Origin: Ottowia beijingensis
GTDB lineage: Bacteria; Pseudomonadota; Gammaproteobacteria; Burkholderiales; Burkholderiaceae_C
Length of the DNA stretch: 64,000 nucleotides
Direction of reading: 5' to 3'
Assembly (NCBI RefSeq): GCF_013423955.1
Contig: NZ_JACCKX010000002.1
Location: 26,159-90,158 of the forward strand
The notes beneath the pieces were generated by a model. The model saw nothing but the letters and a program-made list of their open reading frames with translations, was not told the origin of the DNA and did no database searches. Numbering within the stretch: position 1 is the stretch's first letter; each line of letters begins with the position of its first letter. A program made the position numbers and the translations under genes. Of this stretch, positions 30,217 to 40,290 are shown in pieces.

Positions 30217-31165
30217 TTACAGGCCCAGCCGCTGGATCGTCGCTGCCTTCGCCCGGCTGTCCTCGCGCAGCTTGCGCCCGAACGCTTCGGCCGGCTGGTA
30301 CTCGACGACCTGGCCGGCCTTGGCGGCCCAGTCCACGTAGCCGGGCGACTTCACCGCGCGTTCGCAGGCGGCTTGCAGCTTGTCCAGCACGGCGGTCGGC
30401 GTCTTGGGCGCCAGCAGGCCGCCGAAGCTCAGCTGCACCACCGGCACGCCCGACTCGGTCAGCGTGGGCACGGCCGGGAAATGCGGATGGCGCTGGTCCG
30501 AGTACACCGCCAGCAGCCGCAGCGTGCCGGCCTGCACCTGCGCGCGCACCGAACTGGCCAGCACCGCGCCGAAGCCCAGGCGGCCGCCCAGCAGGTCCTG
30601 CATCATCGGGCCGTCGCCCTTGTAGGCGACGTGGTTCAGCTGCACCTTGGCCGCGGCCTCGATGTCGGCGGTGCCCAGATGGGGATCGAGCCGATGCCAG
30701 AGGTGCCGTAGCTCACCGCACCCGGCTCCTTGCGTGCACCCACCAGCACGTCGGCGATCGTCTTGTACGGCGAGTTCGCCAGCACCGCGATCGCGAAGAT
30801 GTTGTCGAAGACGTGGCACACGGGGAGAACGACTCCACGCCGTACTTGATCGTCTTGACGCGGTGCGGCTGGCTGGTGAGCGACACGGCGGGCGTGAACG
30901 CCAGCGCGTAGCCGTCGGCGCGCGCGCCGGCCACGAAGGCCAGGCCGATCGCGCCGGCCGCGCCGTCGCGGTTCATCACCGCCACCGGCGTGTTCAGCGC
31001 CTCGGAGAAGGCCTTGGCGAACGCGCGGGCGTTCTGGTCCAGGCCGCCGCCGGCGGCGAAGGGCACGGTCACCTCGATCGGCCCCTGCGGAAAGTCCGAA
31101 GCCGACACCGCCGATGCGCCCAGGCCCAGGACAGCGGCGGCGAGGATGCGAGTGGTCTTGTTCAT
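30217..31165 (-). CDS. Bug/TctC-family solute-binding protein, cargo copy 2
   Basis: As copy 1, with the same frame break near 30824 and two further single-base losses: near 30686 (GSIPHLG) and a GCC loss near 30408 that deletes one Ala in-frame (LLAPKTP instead of LLAPAKTP). The receptor is therefore interrupted in both copies as sequenced. Confidence 0.85.
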
Positions 31166-31185
31166 CTTCCGGTCTCCTCGTTGGT

Positions 31186-32034
31186 TCAGTCTTCGTCGAC
31201 GATGGGGTTGCGCAGCACGCCGATGCGATCGACCTCGATCTCCACGACGTCGCCGGCCTTCATCCACACCGGGGCTGGCGCCGCGCGCCACGCCACCGGG
31301 GTGCCGGTGACGACCACGTCGCCGGCCTGCAGCGGGGCGATGGCCGAGACGTAGGCGATCTGCCGGGCGATGCTGTGGATCATCATCTCGGTGGTGGCGC
31401 GCTGCATCTCCTGGCCGTTGAGGCGGGTGACGAGCGTCATGCTGGTGCCGAAGGGGATCTCGTCGGCGGTGACCATCCAGGGGCCGAAGCCGCCGGTGCG
31501 CCAGAAGTTCTTGCCGGGCACCCACTGGGAGGTGTGGCGCTGCCAGTCGCGCACGCTGCCGTCGTTGTAGCAGGCGTAGCCGGCGATGTGGCGGGCCACG
31601 TCGGCCTCGGCGATGCGGCGGCCGCCCTTGCCGATGATCACGGCGATCTCGGCTTCGTAGTCCAGCTGGGTGGATTCGCGGGGCCGCACGATGGCCTGGC
31701 CGTGGCCCACCTGGGAGTCGGCCACGCGCAGGAAGAAGGTGGGCTGCTCGGTGACCTCGCGGTTGGTCTCCTGCACGTGCTCGTGGTAGTTCAGGCCGCA
31801 GCACCAGATCTTGCCGGGCTCGGGGATGACGGGCAGCAGGGTGACCGACTCCAGGGCGAAGTCGGGCTTGCGCTGCGCCACCGCGGCGCGCGCTTCGGCC
31901 AGCGCATCGCCGGCCAGCAGCGCCCGCAGGTCCGCGTACTTGCCGTCCAGGGCGGCGCCCAGGTCGACGACGCCGCCTTCGACGACGGCCCCGAATCCGG
32001 GGCGATCGCCCCGCGTGAAACTGATCAATTTCAT
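31186..32034 (-). CDS. FAH-family hydrolase/isomerase, cargo copy 2 (open)
   Basis: 282 aa, uninterrupted. The N-terminal lid region and WCCGLNYHEHVQE lead into the catalytic barrel with metal ligands in LDYEAEIAVIIGKGG and the segment YNDGSVRDWQRHTSQWVPGK. GFGPWMVTADEIPFGTSM and QEMQRATTEMMIHSIARQIA are typical of 2-hydroxyhepta-2,4-diene-1,7-dioate isomerase / acylpyruvase relatives. VTGTPVAWRAAPAPVW departs from the usual GTPGGVG, suggesting two compensating indels near 31290. Hydrolyses or isomerises a beta-diketo acid, possibly the ring-opened product of the VOC enzyme (inference). Confidence 0.88.
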   Translation of the reverse strand: MKLISFTRGDRPGFGAVVEGGVVDLGAALDGKYADLRALLAGDALAEARAAVAQRKPDFALESVTLLPVIPEPGKIWCCGLNYHEHVQETNREVTEQPTFFLRVADSQVGHGQAIVRPRESTQLDYEAEIAVIIGKGGRRIAEADVARHIAGYACYNDGSVRDWQRHTSQWVPGKNFWRTGGFGPWMVTADEIPFGTSMTLVTRLNGQEMQRATTEMMIHSIARQIAYVSAIAPLQAGDVVVTGTPVAWRAAPAPVWMKAGDVVEIEVDRIGVLRNPIVDED

Positions 32035-32076
32035 GGAGTGCTTCCTTGGTGACTACGGGTTGGGACGCCTTGCGCG

Positions 32077-32648
32077 TCAGGGCGTCGGCGCGCGCAGGGG
32101 CGCAGGGCCGCGGCCCAGCGTGCGAGCTCCTTGAGCATCGCGGCGGCGGACTCGCCGTGCAGCGCCGCCGGCTGGAACTTGCCTTCGGCGTCCACGAGCG
32201 TGCCGACGTTCTGGACGGCCACGGCTTCCAGCAGCGGCACGATCTTCTGGGTGGTCATCAACTGCTTGGCGACCTGCACCGCGCGGATGCCGCCGGACAT
32301 GCCGCCGTAGCTGACGAATGCCGCCGGCTTGTAGGCCCACTCGGCGCTCAGGTAGCTCAGCGCGTTCAGCAGCGAGGCGGGCGGGCCGAAGTTGTACTCG
32401 GGCAGCACGAAGACGTAGGCATCCGCGGCCGCCGTGAGCTTGCTCCAGCGCAGGGTGTGCGCGTGGCTGTACTTGCCCGTGCGCGGATGCTCCGGCTCGT
32501 CCAGCAGGGGCAGGGCCAGTTCCTTGAGATCGCAGGCGACGACTTCGAATTCGCCTTGCGCGCGGGCCACTTGCCGAACCAGGCGGCCACGGCGGGCCGA
32601 CGCGCCGGGGCGCGTGCTGCAGGTGATGACGTTCAGGATGGGTTGCAT
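32077..32648 (-). CDS. NADPH-dependent FMN reductase, cargo copy 2
   Basis: Same protein as at 26415-26984. The stretch after CSTRP reads out of frame (three small indels near 32570-32610 destroy the phosphate loop), and an insertion near 32101-32106 shifts the C-terminus. The core PEYNFGPPASLLNALSYL is intact. Copy 1 is complete, so one functional gene remains. Confidence 0.82.
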
Positions 32649-32729
32649 GCGGTGGGGGCGGAGCGCCCCGCTTCGGATTCAGGTCGCGGCGATCATAGCG
32701 ACAAAAGGAAAAATATATCTCTAAAGCAA

Positions 32730-32743
32730 AAATATCGATATTT
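32730..32743. promoter_or_regulatory. AT-rich perfect palindrome, copy 2
   Basis: AAATATCGATATTT, same site and context as at 27067. Confidence 0.55.
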
Positions 32744-32815
32744 AACCGCGAAGCGCAAGAATCCGCCGGCGCACCGCGCATGGCCATCGGGTGCCTGCGC
32801 CGGGGCCCTGATTCC

Positions 32816-33397
32816 ATGGAGACTCTTGTGACGCGTCCCGGCTTTTCCTTCAGCCACTTCGGCATGTTCGTGCACGACATCGCCGCCCTCGAGGCCTTCT
32901 ACACGGAGCTGCTGGCGTTCACCGTCACGGACCGCGGCCAGTTGCCGGGGCCGAATGGCCCGCGCGACCTGGTGTTCCTCAGCCGCGATCCCGACGAACA
33001 CCACCAGCTCGTGCTGATCTCCGGCCGTCCGAAGGAGCTGGACTTCAACCCGATCAACCAGATCTCGCTGAAGGCCGACAGCCTGGACACGCTGTGCCGC
33101 ATGTACCGCACCCTCCAGGCCCGTGGCGCAGGCGAAGTCAGGCCCATCACCCACGGCAACGCGGTGTCCATCTATGTCCCGGATCCCGAGGGCAACCGGC
33201 TCGAGCTGTACTTCGACCTGCCCTGGTATGTCTCGCAACCCATGGCCGTGCCGATCGACCTGGACGACGAGGCCACGCTGCTGCAGCGCCTGGAGGCGCA
33301 CGCGCGCGGCCTGCCCGGTTTCCGCCCGCGCGCGCAATGGCGTGCGGAGATGGCCCGGCGCATGGGATGGACCTCGCAGGAGGGCGCGGCGGGATAG
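32816..33397 (+). CDS. VOC-family dioxygenase-like protein, cargo copy 2
   Basis: Identical at the protein level to the copy at 27152-27733 (193 aa from METLVTRPGF). Intact. The doubled dose of this gene, the only cargo gene fully intact in both copies, may be what the tandem duplication selects (inference). Confidence 0.8.
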   Translation: METLVTRPGFSFSHFGMFVHDIAALEAFYTELLAFTVTDRGQLPGPNGPRDLVFLSRDPDEHHQLVLISGRPKELDFNPINQISLKADSLDTLCRMYRTLQARGAGEVRPITHGNAVSIYVPDPEGNRLELYFDLPWYVSQPMAVPIDLDDEATLLQRLEAHARGLPGFRPRAQWRAEMARRMGWTSQEGAAG

Positions 33398-33430
33398 CAT
33401 CCGGTTCTTCGCCATGCACAAAGCCATCCC

Positions 33431-35178
33431 ACGGATAGGAAATTCAACCGCATGAGGCCAAGTATGGCACGAGTTTTGGGCCTCGAAACACGTTCGGCCA
33501 AGGAAGGTTGAGCGCTCGCTTGCCGCTCAATGGCAAGAGCTTGGGAGGCAGTATGCATTTGGGCCTGGCGCGCGCAGCTGCTTCCCCGCAGCGATGGATA
33601 CCGCCGCTTCACTGGGTCACCAATTGACGCGCTGGTCTACCTCGTCGGGTTGAGCTGCCAGATCCCAATCCGGCTCGCCTTGCGCACCATCATCCACCGG
33701 CGCGTCGCAGCCCTCCCACAGCGGTGGCCCGCGTGCCGGGGTTATGTGCGGTGGCTGCGAGTCCACCCCGATGTGGTTCAGGATGTGGCGGATTTCGGCG
33801 CTGTGGGTGATGAAGGCAATGATGCGCATCTGCCCACCGCACATGGGGCACAGCAGCGGAAATGCCTCGTAGATGCGGGCAATCAGCACCGCCCACAAGT
33901 AATGCGCCGCTCGCTTCGGGCGTGCTTCAGGTTCGGGTGTGGGTGTGGCCGCGTTGCCCGGCGCCGCCACCCCAGGTACGCCCGCGCCAGGTTGTGCAGT
34001 CTCCACCGTGGCTGGTTGCGACGCAGCAGGCTGAGCCAGCGCCGTTACCGCCGCTCTCAGCGGCGAGTTGGTGCCAGCACACCAAAGTAGCGGTGCCGGT
34101 GGGTGCGTGGCGGTGGCACCAGCGCGGCAATGCGGTCGATGAGCTCCAGCGGTGTGAGGTGCAGCTCATCTGCCTTGGCACCACGCTTGTCACTGGTGGG
34201 CTCGCTGCGCTGTTTGGCACAGCGGTACACCAGTTTGCTTCCTCTTTGCGTAGGCGCTCCATGGAAAACGGTGGACGCGCGCAATAGCGCAGCAGCCGCT
34301 CCAGCGCAGCGCGGTCGTGGGCTTCGATGCAGACACCGGCGTCCACCGAGAAGCCGCTGTGTTTGTAGCCCAGCATGTCTTTGGCGTCACAGTTCTCCAG
34401 CAGGCCCCGAGCAACGAAGGCGCGCAGGATGCGTTTTTGCAGTGTGGTCTGCACTGGGGCCACGGTAGCCGCATCGATGCCGGTGGCCGCGTGAAAGATG
34501 ACACCCGGCGATGAGATTCGAGGGGTCGCATCAGCATCGCCCTCGCCCTCCACTTCCTCAAACACCCCGTCCACCACACAAACGTGGAAGTGGACGTGTT
34601 CATTGAGGCTGGAGCCGAATCGGTGAATGAAGGCGATGGCACCGATGTGCAGGCCTGCCTTGTCCATATGGGCCGCACCGGGGCTGTGGGTCTGCAGAGT
34701 TTGTGCGATCACCCGCAGAAAGATGCGCAGCACCATGCTCAGCACCGCTCCGTCGCGCTGCATGAAGTACCGAAGCCGCTTGGGAACCGACAGCACCCAC
34801 TGGCGCACCGGCAGGCGGGGAGACGTGGTCGTTCAGGTGCGCTGCTGTCTCCACCATGCGCCGGGTGGTGCACGAGGGGCAGACTCCCCGGCCTTTGCAG
34901 GAGAAGGCTACAAAGTAGTCGTGCCCACAGTCGCCGCAGCGAGCGCGGGCAAAGCCATGGGCAAAGATGCCGCACTCAAGATACTTGGCAAACGCTTTGC
35001 GCACGAAGGGCTTGGGGGTGTGGTGGTCGCCCTGGCCGTCGAACTGACCCGCGCTGGCCAACTCTAGCCAGGTCTCGTAGTGCTCGGCTACCGTTTGGTA
35101 GAGCAGCGTGCGTTCGGGGTGGCGTGGGTTGTAGAGCTTGGGCTTGGAAGTGGCTGACATGAATACTGTACAAATGCA
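33431..35178 (-). mobile_element. IS91-family element, copy 3
   Basis: Same ends as copies 1 and 2, but followed on the right by CAGTATTCGCC instead of cargo sequence. The left end again abuts the cargo 3' end. Confidence 0.85.
33617..35160 (-). CDS. IS91-family transposase (HUH/Y2), copy 3
   Basis: About 514 residues. Here the zinc domain reads through as FSCKGRGVCPSCTTRRMVET, and QTTLQKRILRAFVARGLLEN is in frame, both broken in copies 1 and 2. Breaks remain near 34830, 34242 (a lost C, GSKLVYRC) and 34069 (a lost T). Combining the three copies gives one continuous ~513-aa transposase. Confidence 0.85.
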
Positions 35179-35183
35179 CAGTA
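35164..35183. promoter_or_regulatory. LexA-box-like palindrome before IS91 transposase copy 3
   Basis: TACTGTACAAATGCACAGTA fits the LexA consensus (CTGT-N8-ACAG with matching TA flanks; the arms AATACTGT/ACAGTATT pair over 8 bases). It starts 4 bases upstream of the transposase ATG. In copies 1 and 2 the right arm is replaced by AGGGGTAT, so only this copy has the full site. Confidence 0.55.
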
Positions 35184-35237
35184 TTCGCCAGGGCCTGGAA
35201 ATACTGCGCCGAGTCGATCTCGTCGGCCCTGCAAAAT

Positions 35238-35416
35238 TCATCTCGCGGCGCCGACGAGAAGCGCCGGACGTGTAAGAGTAGCGAGTCGACTCGCCGACGC
35301 TGCGAGCGCTGACAGCAGCCAAAGCGAGCGCAAAAAGGCTGGAGCAATGCCCCGCCGGGCGATGGCACGCAGCAGCCAGCGGATGTCGAAGCCGGCTGCG
35401 CACAACACCGCATGCA
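35238..35416 (-). pseudogene. IS5-family transposase, C-terminal remnant
   Basis: MHAVLCAAGFDIRWLLRAIA RRG is typical of the last ~60 residues of IS5/IS1182-like transposases. The gene is cut at 35417 by the IS1071 inverted repeat. The rest is not present nearby. Marks an older insertion between IS91 copy 3 and IS1071. Confidence 0.65.
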
Positions 35417-35526
35417 GGGTCTCCTCGTTTTCAGTGCAATAAGTGACGGTACGAAAAGCTAGCACTGGCGCGGAGGTGGTGTTGGTAGATCGTTGATTTC
35501 ATTGACTTTCCTGTTCACTTTCAAAT
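35417..35526. repeat. IS1071 left inverted repeat
   Basis: About 110 bp, with landmarks GTGCAATAAGTGACGGTACG and TTGATTTCATTGACTTTCCT. It begins with three G where the truncated copy at 39294 has four. Confidence 0.85.
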
Positions 35527-35558
35527 CTGCGATTCGTGGCGTCAAACCGTGGTCGGTT

Positions 35559-38472
35559 TCATCCATTGGTGCCAGTTATCGATGCATTTGGCCGCGAAGG
35601 CAGGATTTGGTCAGCATAGCGGTCAACCGGGAAGCGAAACACACCCCGCAAGTTGATGCTCTCCAGCCTGGTGGGCGCAATCTTCCCGATCAGTTCCGGT
35701 GGAATGACCTGGCGGCGGTTCGACCAGCGATCCAGGACCGCCTGCATCTGTGAGGTATTCCACGCCATCACGATGTTGGCCATCAGGCTCAACGCATCGG
35801 CCACAGCCTGCATTTCATCGACACGTTTGGCCTGCGCCGGGCTGATCCGGCCGGTATAAATGGCGCGCTTGAGGGCGTTAACAGCCTCGCCCCGATTGAG
35901 CACCCGGCGCAACTCGTTCCTGAAAGCGTCCTTGACAAAGTAGTCAGCCAAAAACGCCGTACGCAGCAACCGCCCCAATTGCACGCCAGCCTCATAGATT
36001 GGATCGCCCTGGGCGGCAGAACCGAACCGCGCAAGAGCTGCCACCGCACTGGCATGTCCGCTCATGACCGAGGCTGCCAGGTGCACCAGACTATCCCAAT
36101 GCTTTTCGATCAAAGCGACGTCGACATTGGCTTCGCACACCGCAGCGATTTCTGCGGGCACTTTGGTGCCGCGTGGCACAAAGAGGTGGCGCTGTTTGAG
36201 TTCCTTCAACCGCGGGCAAAGATCAAAACCAAGCAAACGGGCATGTGACATGGCAAAGTCGGTGTAGCCATGGGTATCCACAGCAAGCTGGCTGGTCTCC
36301 AGCTTTTCTTGGCGGATGACACCTTCAATGGCCACGCCCGCCTGGCGCTCATTGAGCACAAAGGGCTGCGCATGGAAGATGCCCCACCGGTCTTTTACAT
36401 GGGAGTAGATTCCAATGGAAGGTGTGTTGCGCCGAGGATCAAGCCGGGCTTGCCACACCCGTTTGGTGGTCTCCATGCTCATCATGTCAGAAGATGCCAA
36501 ATCGGACCGCCCCCAGGTGGCGGCAATCGGGTGTCGCTGCATGAATTCCAGCACAGCCTGGCAGGCCTGGCTCAGACGCCGTTCGTCCCGCGCCCAGCGC
36601 ATGGCCTGGCGAATGCTGGTGGCAGACAATTGCGGAATCATGCGCGCGCATTCGACCGCAGTCAGACTGGTGCCGTGGGCCATGATGCCGGCATAGACCA
36701 TCAGCAGCTCGTCGGTAGAGCGCGGCTCACGTCCGAGCATGATCCAGCTAAAGCGCACCTGGGCGTCAACGGCCAGAATCACTTCCGGCAATTGAACCTC
36801 ACCGATGCGGTGATCCAAAGCCGCGCGCAGCTTGGTCACTTCTGGGTCTTCGTCCTCTGCGGGCAATGGCGACAAATGGAGTTCATCATCCACGCGCAGT
36901 ACGCCACTGCGGGCTGCAGCGGCCACCGCATCGACACCGGCAGTTACTCTGGCCAGCAAAGGCTTCAAGAAAGTGGCAGCCTTGCTGGGTAACGATAGAC
37001 GGGCATAGTGTTTCTTGGACTCTGCCTGCCAACGCTCGTCCGTGAAGAACAAGCGCGCACGACCCCGAAAGCTCAGGCTGTGCTCAATCCAGACCGAGCC
37101 ATTGCGCACCGCGCGGCGCAGGGCAAACAGGGTGGCCACCTCCAACGCCTGAAACGCCCGTTCCCGGTCTGGGCTGGAGATCGAAACCTGCCAGATCATT
37201 CCCAGACTTGGTGCCACCACTTCAACTGGCAGCTTTCTGGATCCTTTGAGATATAAAGCTTGCAGCTTGGCAAGGTACTCGATGGCAGGATGCTCGCCGG
37301 TGGCCTGCCAGGGCAGCTTTGCAATGGCGACGAGCAACGACCGCACGGGGCGAATTCCATCAATCAATCCCTCGCGGACCAGGGAGGCCCTGCTCGGTGG
37401 TTTGCGTTTCTGGGTTTCGGTGATCAAGGCTTCAAGACGGGCACGCAACTCAGCATCTGGCACCGCACCTTGCGCGCTCAAGGCAACAAGTTCGCCGAGC
37501 AGCGTTTTGTACATTGCGGCCCAATTGACGGTAGCGGGGACATCGGCGGCAGCCTGACGCCACAGATCGGCGATCCGGCGCTGCACCATAAGGATCAACT
37601 GGTCTGTGGTGGTGAACAGGCAATACCGAAGAAAGCATGCGACCTCCACGGTGCGCGCTGGCTCTTTGATCTTGGCTCCGGCTGAGGGCGGCCTGGAGAC
37701 AAGTCGGCGCGCGTAGCGGCGCAAGATGAGATCGGGGATGTCTGCCAGGTGCTTATGAACGTCCAGCGTGTAAAGCAGGTCGATGCGCTCCAGTACCTCG
37801 CTGATTTGGCGGGTTGAGTGTTTCGCCGGTGCAGCCCATAGCCAACTCTGCTGGGTTTGTCCATCTGGGCGCAGCTCTGAAACTGAGGCTCGCCAGCGAT
37901 CAAGTGTTGCTGGATCAACGCTGGCGGCGATGGCGGTGCCTGTTTCAACTTCAAGCTGGGCAAGTGCCGCCGCAATCAGTGTCCGAATTGCCCGCTCGTG
38001 CACGATCACCAGCTTGTTCTTGTACAGCCATTGACGCGCCCGCACGAGTAGCTGATCGCGGTCGGCGCAGCGCGCCACTTCGTCGCGCAGTTCACGTACC
38101 AGTGAGCGGCGCTGGTGCTCGCTCATCCACTGGAATCCAAGGACCGTGCAGGCTACTTGTTGGTGATCGAATAGCGTGCGCCCGCGTTCATACATGGCTC
38201 TCAGCGAGGCGACTTCTGGTGCTGCAATGCCAAGCTCGTTGCCAAGGTGGCGCCACAAGGCTACTGGAATTACCCGAAAGGCACCGAGCAAACGCCCACT
38301 CATGCGCAGGAAACCAATATGGAGCGCCAGACCAAGCTTGTGGGAATCACCTCGGCGTGCATTGATTGCGTCGCGCTCGGCACCATCGAAGGTGAAAAAT
38401 GCCTTCATCTCGAAGTCGCTGATATCGCGGGGGCCCACGCATCCCCAAAAACGTTGTGTGCCAACCCTGCAT
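35559..38472 (-). CDS. tnpA: IS1071 transposase TnpA (Tn3 family)
   Basis: About 970 aa DDE transposase of the Tn3 family. The native start is MQGWHTTFLGM at 38472; one extra C near 38434 breaks the frame before RGPRDISDFEMKAFFTFDGA, after which 959 codons run without interruption. Landmarks: VDTHGYTDFAMSHARLLGFD, the conserved catalytic-domain segment of Tn3 transposases; DLCPRLKELKQRHLFVPRG; and RGEAVNALKRAIYTGRISPA. Confidence 0.93.
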
Positions 38473-38507
38473 CGTGAACCTCAAAAGTGGGAGGCCACCA
38501 TACCCGT

Positions 38508-38617
38508 TTACAAAGCGAACAGGAAAGTCAATGAAATCAACGGTCTACCCAGACCACCCCCGCGCCAGTGCTAGCTTTGCGTACCGTCACTTATTGCACT
38601 GAAAACGAGGAGACCCT
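38508..38617. repeat. IS1071 right inverted repeat
   Basis: Inverted counterpart of 35417-35526, with several substitutions in the inner half (for example AGCTAGCACTGGCGCGGGGG). It directly joins the IS1071 fragment at 38618. Confidence 0.8.
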
Positions 38618-39294
38618 AGTCTGGTGCACCTGGCAGCCTCGGTCATGAGCGGACATGCCAGTGCGGTGGCAGCTCTTGCGCGGTTCGGTTCTGCCGCCCA
38701 GGGCGATCCAATCTATGAGGCTGGCGTGCAATTGGGGCGGTTGCTGCGTACGGCGTTTTTGGCTGACTACTTTGTCAAGGACGCTTTCAGGAACGAGTTG
38801 CGCCGGGTGCTCAATCGGGGCGAGGCTGTTAACGCCCTCAAGCGCGCCATTTATACCGGCCGGATCAGCCCGGCGCAGGCCAAACGTGTCGATGAAATGC
38901 AGGCTGTGGCCGATGCGTTGAGCCTGATGGCCAACATCGTGATGGCGTGGAATACCTCACAGATGCAGGCGGTCCTGGATCGCTGGTCGAACCGCCGCCA
39001 GGTCATTCCACCGGAACTGATCGGGAAGATTGCGCCCACCAGGCTGGAGAGCATCAACTTGCGGGGTGTGTTTCGCTTCCCGGTTGACCGCTATGCTGAC
39101 CAAATCCTGCCTTCGCGGCCAAATGCATCGATAACTGGCACCAATGGATGAAACCGACCACGGTTTGACGCCACGAATCGCAGATTTGAAAGTGAACAGG
39201 AAAGTCAATGAAATCAACGATCTACCAACACCACCTCCGCGCCAGTGCTAGCTTTTCGTACCGTCACTTATTGCACTGAAAACGAGGAGACCCC
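38618..39294 (+). mobile_element. IS1071 fragment in inverted orientation
   Basis: 677 bp corresponding to the tnpA 3' end plus terminal repeat, ending AACGAGGAGACCCC at 39294. It starts at TAGTCTGGTGCACC exactly where the complete IS1071 ends. The complete copy has therefore inserted into, and deleted much of, an older IS1071. Confidence 0.9.
38624..39151 (+). pseudogene. IS1071 tnpA, C-terminal 175-residue fragment
   Basis: Identical to the last ~175 residues of the complete TnpA (HLAASVMSGHASAVAALARF to LPSRPNASITGTNG). It lacks the catalytic core. Confidence 0.9.
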
Positions 39295-40079
39295 TAGGTG
39301 ACACGGTTGCCGCTGGCGGCGCGCGGCGCGCAGGGTGCGGGCCAGGTGCGGGGCATGCTCAGGCGCCAGAAAGGCCGCATCCCGCACTTCCAGCGCGATC
39401 ACGCCGCCGGGGGCAGCGGGTTGCAGGCGGGGCAGGGCAGACAGCAGGGCGCCGATGCGGTCGATCAGCTCGGGCAGGCGCGCCAGCATGTGGCGTGGCA
39501 AGGGGCTGATCTGGAACACCAGCGCGCCGATCTTGTCGCCCAGCCCTTCCAGCGCGGGCTGCACGAACTGGCGGATGGCCAGCTCCGTGCTCAGGAAGGC
39601 CGGGTTGGGCGCACGGCCGCGGCCGTCTTCGGCGCGCACCTGCGCGTCGCACACCAGCGCAGGCGCCTTGACGACGAAGCGGAAGTGCGCCGGCACCTGG
39701 GCGGCATAGCCCGCGTACTGGGTGGCGGTGAGGGGCGGTAGAACGCGCGGTCGAGGCTGACGCTGCGCAGCAGCGGGTGCCGGGCGTAGGCGACCAGGCC
39801 GTGCTTCGACAGCGTCGCCTCGGCGTAGTCGCCGCCCCACACCAGCCCGGCCCAGCCGGGAAAGTGCCACGACGAGGTGCCCAGGTGCAGCCCGTGGGGC
39901 AGGGCGGCGGCGAGTGTGCGGGTGGCGTCGCCCACGGCGGTGGCCTCAACGCCAGCGCGCGGGCGGCGGGCGGGCCGGGGCGCTGTGGGCTCGGCGGCGG
40001 GTGCATCAGCCGGCGCCAGCGGCTCGTCGAACAGGGCGTTCTGCTCGGGCTGGGGCGGTGGCGTCATTGAAGAATCCAT
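39295..40079 (-). pseudogene. DUF72-family protein, 3' end removed by IS1071
   Basis: MDSSMTPPPQPEQNALFDEP, a Pro/Ala-rich linker, then the DUF72 TIM-barrel start LHLGTSSWHFPGWAGLVWGG, HFRFVVKAPALVCDAQVR, GALVFQISPLPRHMLARLPE and GVIALEVRDAAFLAPEHAPH. The reading continues into the IS1071 end, so the last part of the barrel is missing. A frame break near 39740 (FYRPPLTATQYAGYA). DUF72 (YecE) proteins are of unknown function. Confidence 0.85.
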
Positions 40080-40290
40080 CGGGTTGATGCGCTGGGGCTG
40101 GCCGCACAGGAGAGCGGCTCACGCGCTCAACCTTGCATTAGGCGATTGGTCACCCTGAAAGAAATTCCGTATGCAGCCTTTATGCCATCGACACCGGCAG
40201 CTATCAGGAGCATAGCATCGAACGCTGCCGCGCCGGCGCCGCTTGCCTTGCGCCAGAATCGTGCCTGCGGCCCGATGCCGCACACACGCC

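Larger units (their letters stand above)
27767..33430. repeat. Tandem unit 2: IS91 copy 2 plus cargo copy 2
   Basis: Second 5,664-bp direct unit. The junction (AAAGCCATCCC / ACGGATAGG) is identical at 27766/27767 and 33430/33431, as expected when unequal crossing-over between IS91 copies duplicates the segment. Confidence 0.9.
35417..38617 (-). mobile_element. IS1071 (Tn3 family), complete
   Basis: 3,201 bp, close to the known 3.2-kb IS1071. The long terminal inverted repeats begin GGGTCTCCTCGTTTTCAGTG at 35417 and on the opposite strand at 38617; IS1071 is known for ~110-bp repeats. It encodes only the transposase, with no resolvase. IS1071 typically flanks catabolic genes in Comamonadaceae and mobilises them as composite transposons. 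Confidence 0.93.

Noticed and set aside
22102..35178. Tandem repeats as a CRISPR array or phage
   Set aside because: The repeat units are 5.7 kb with transposase and metabolic genes; there are no short regularly spaced repeats and no phage structural genes.
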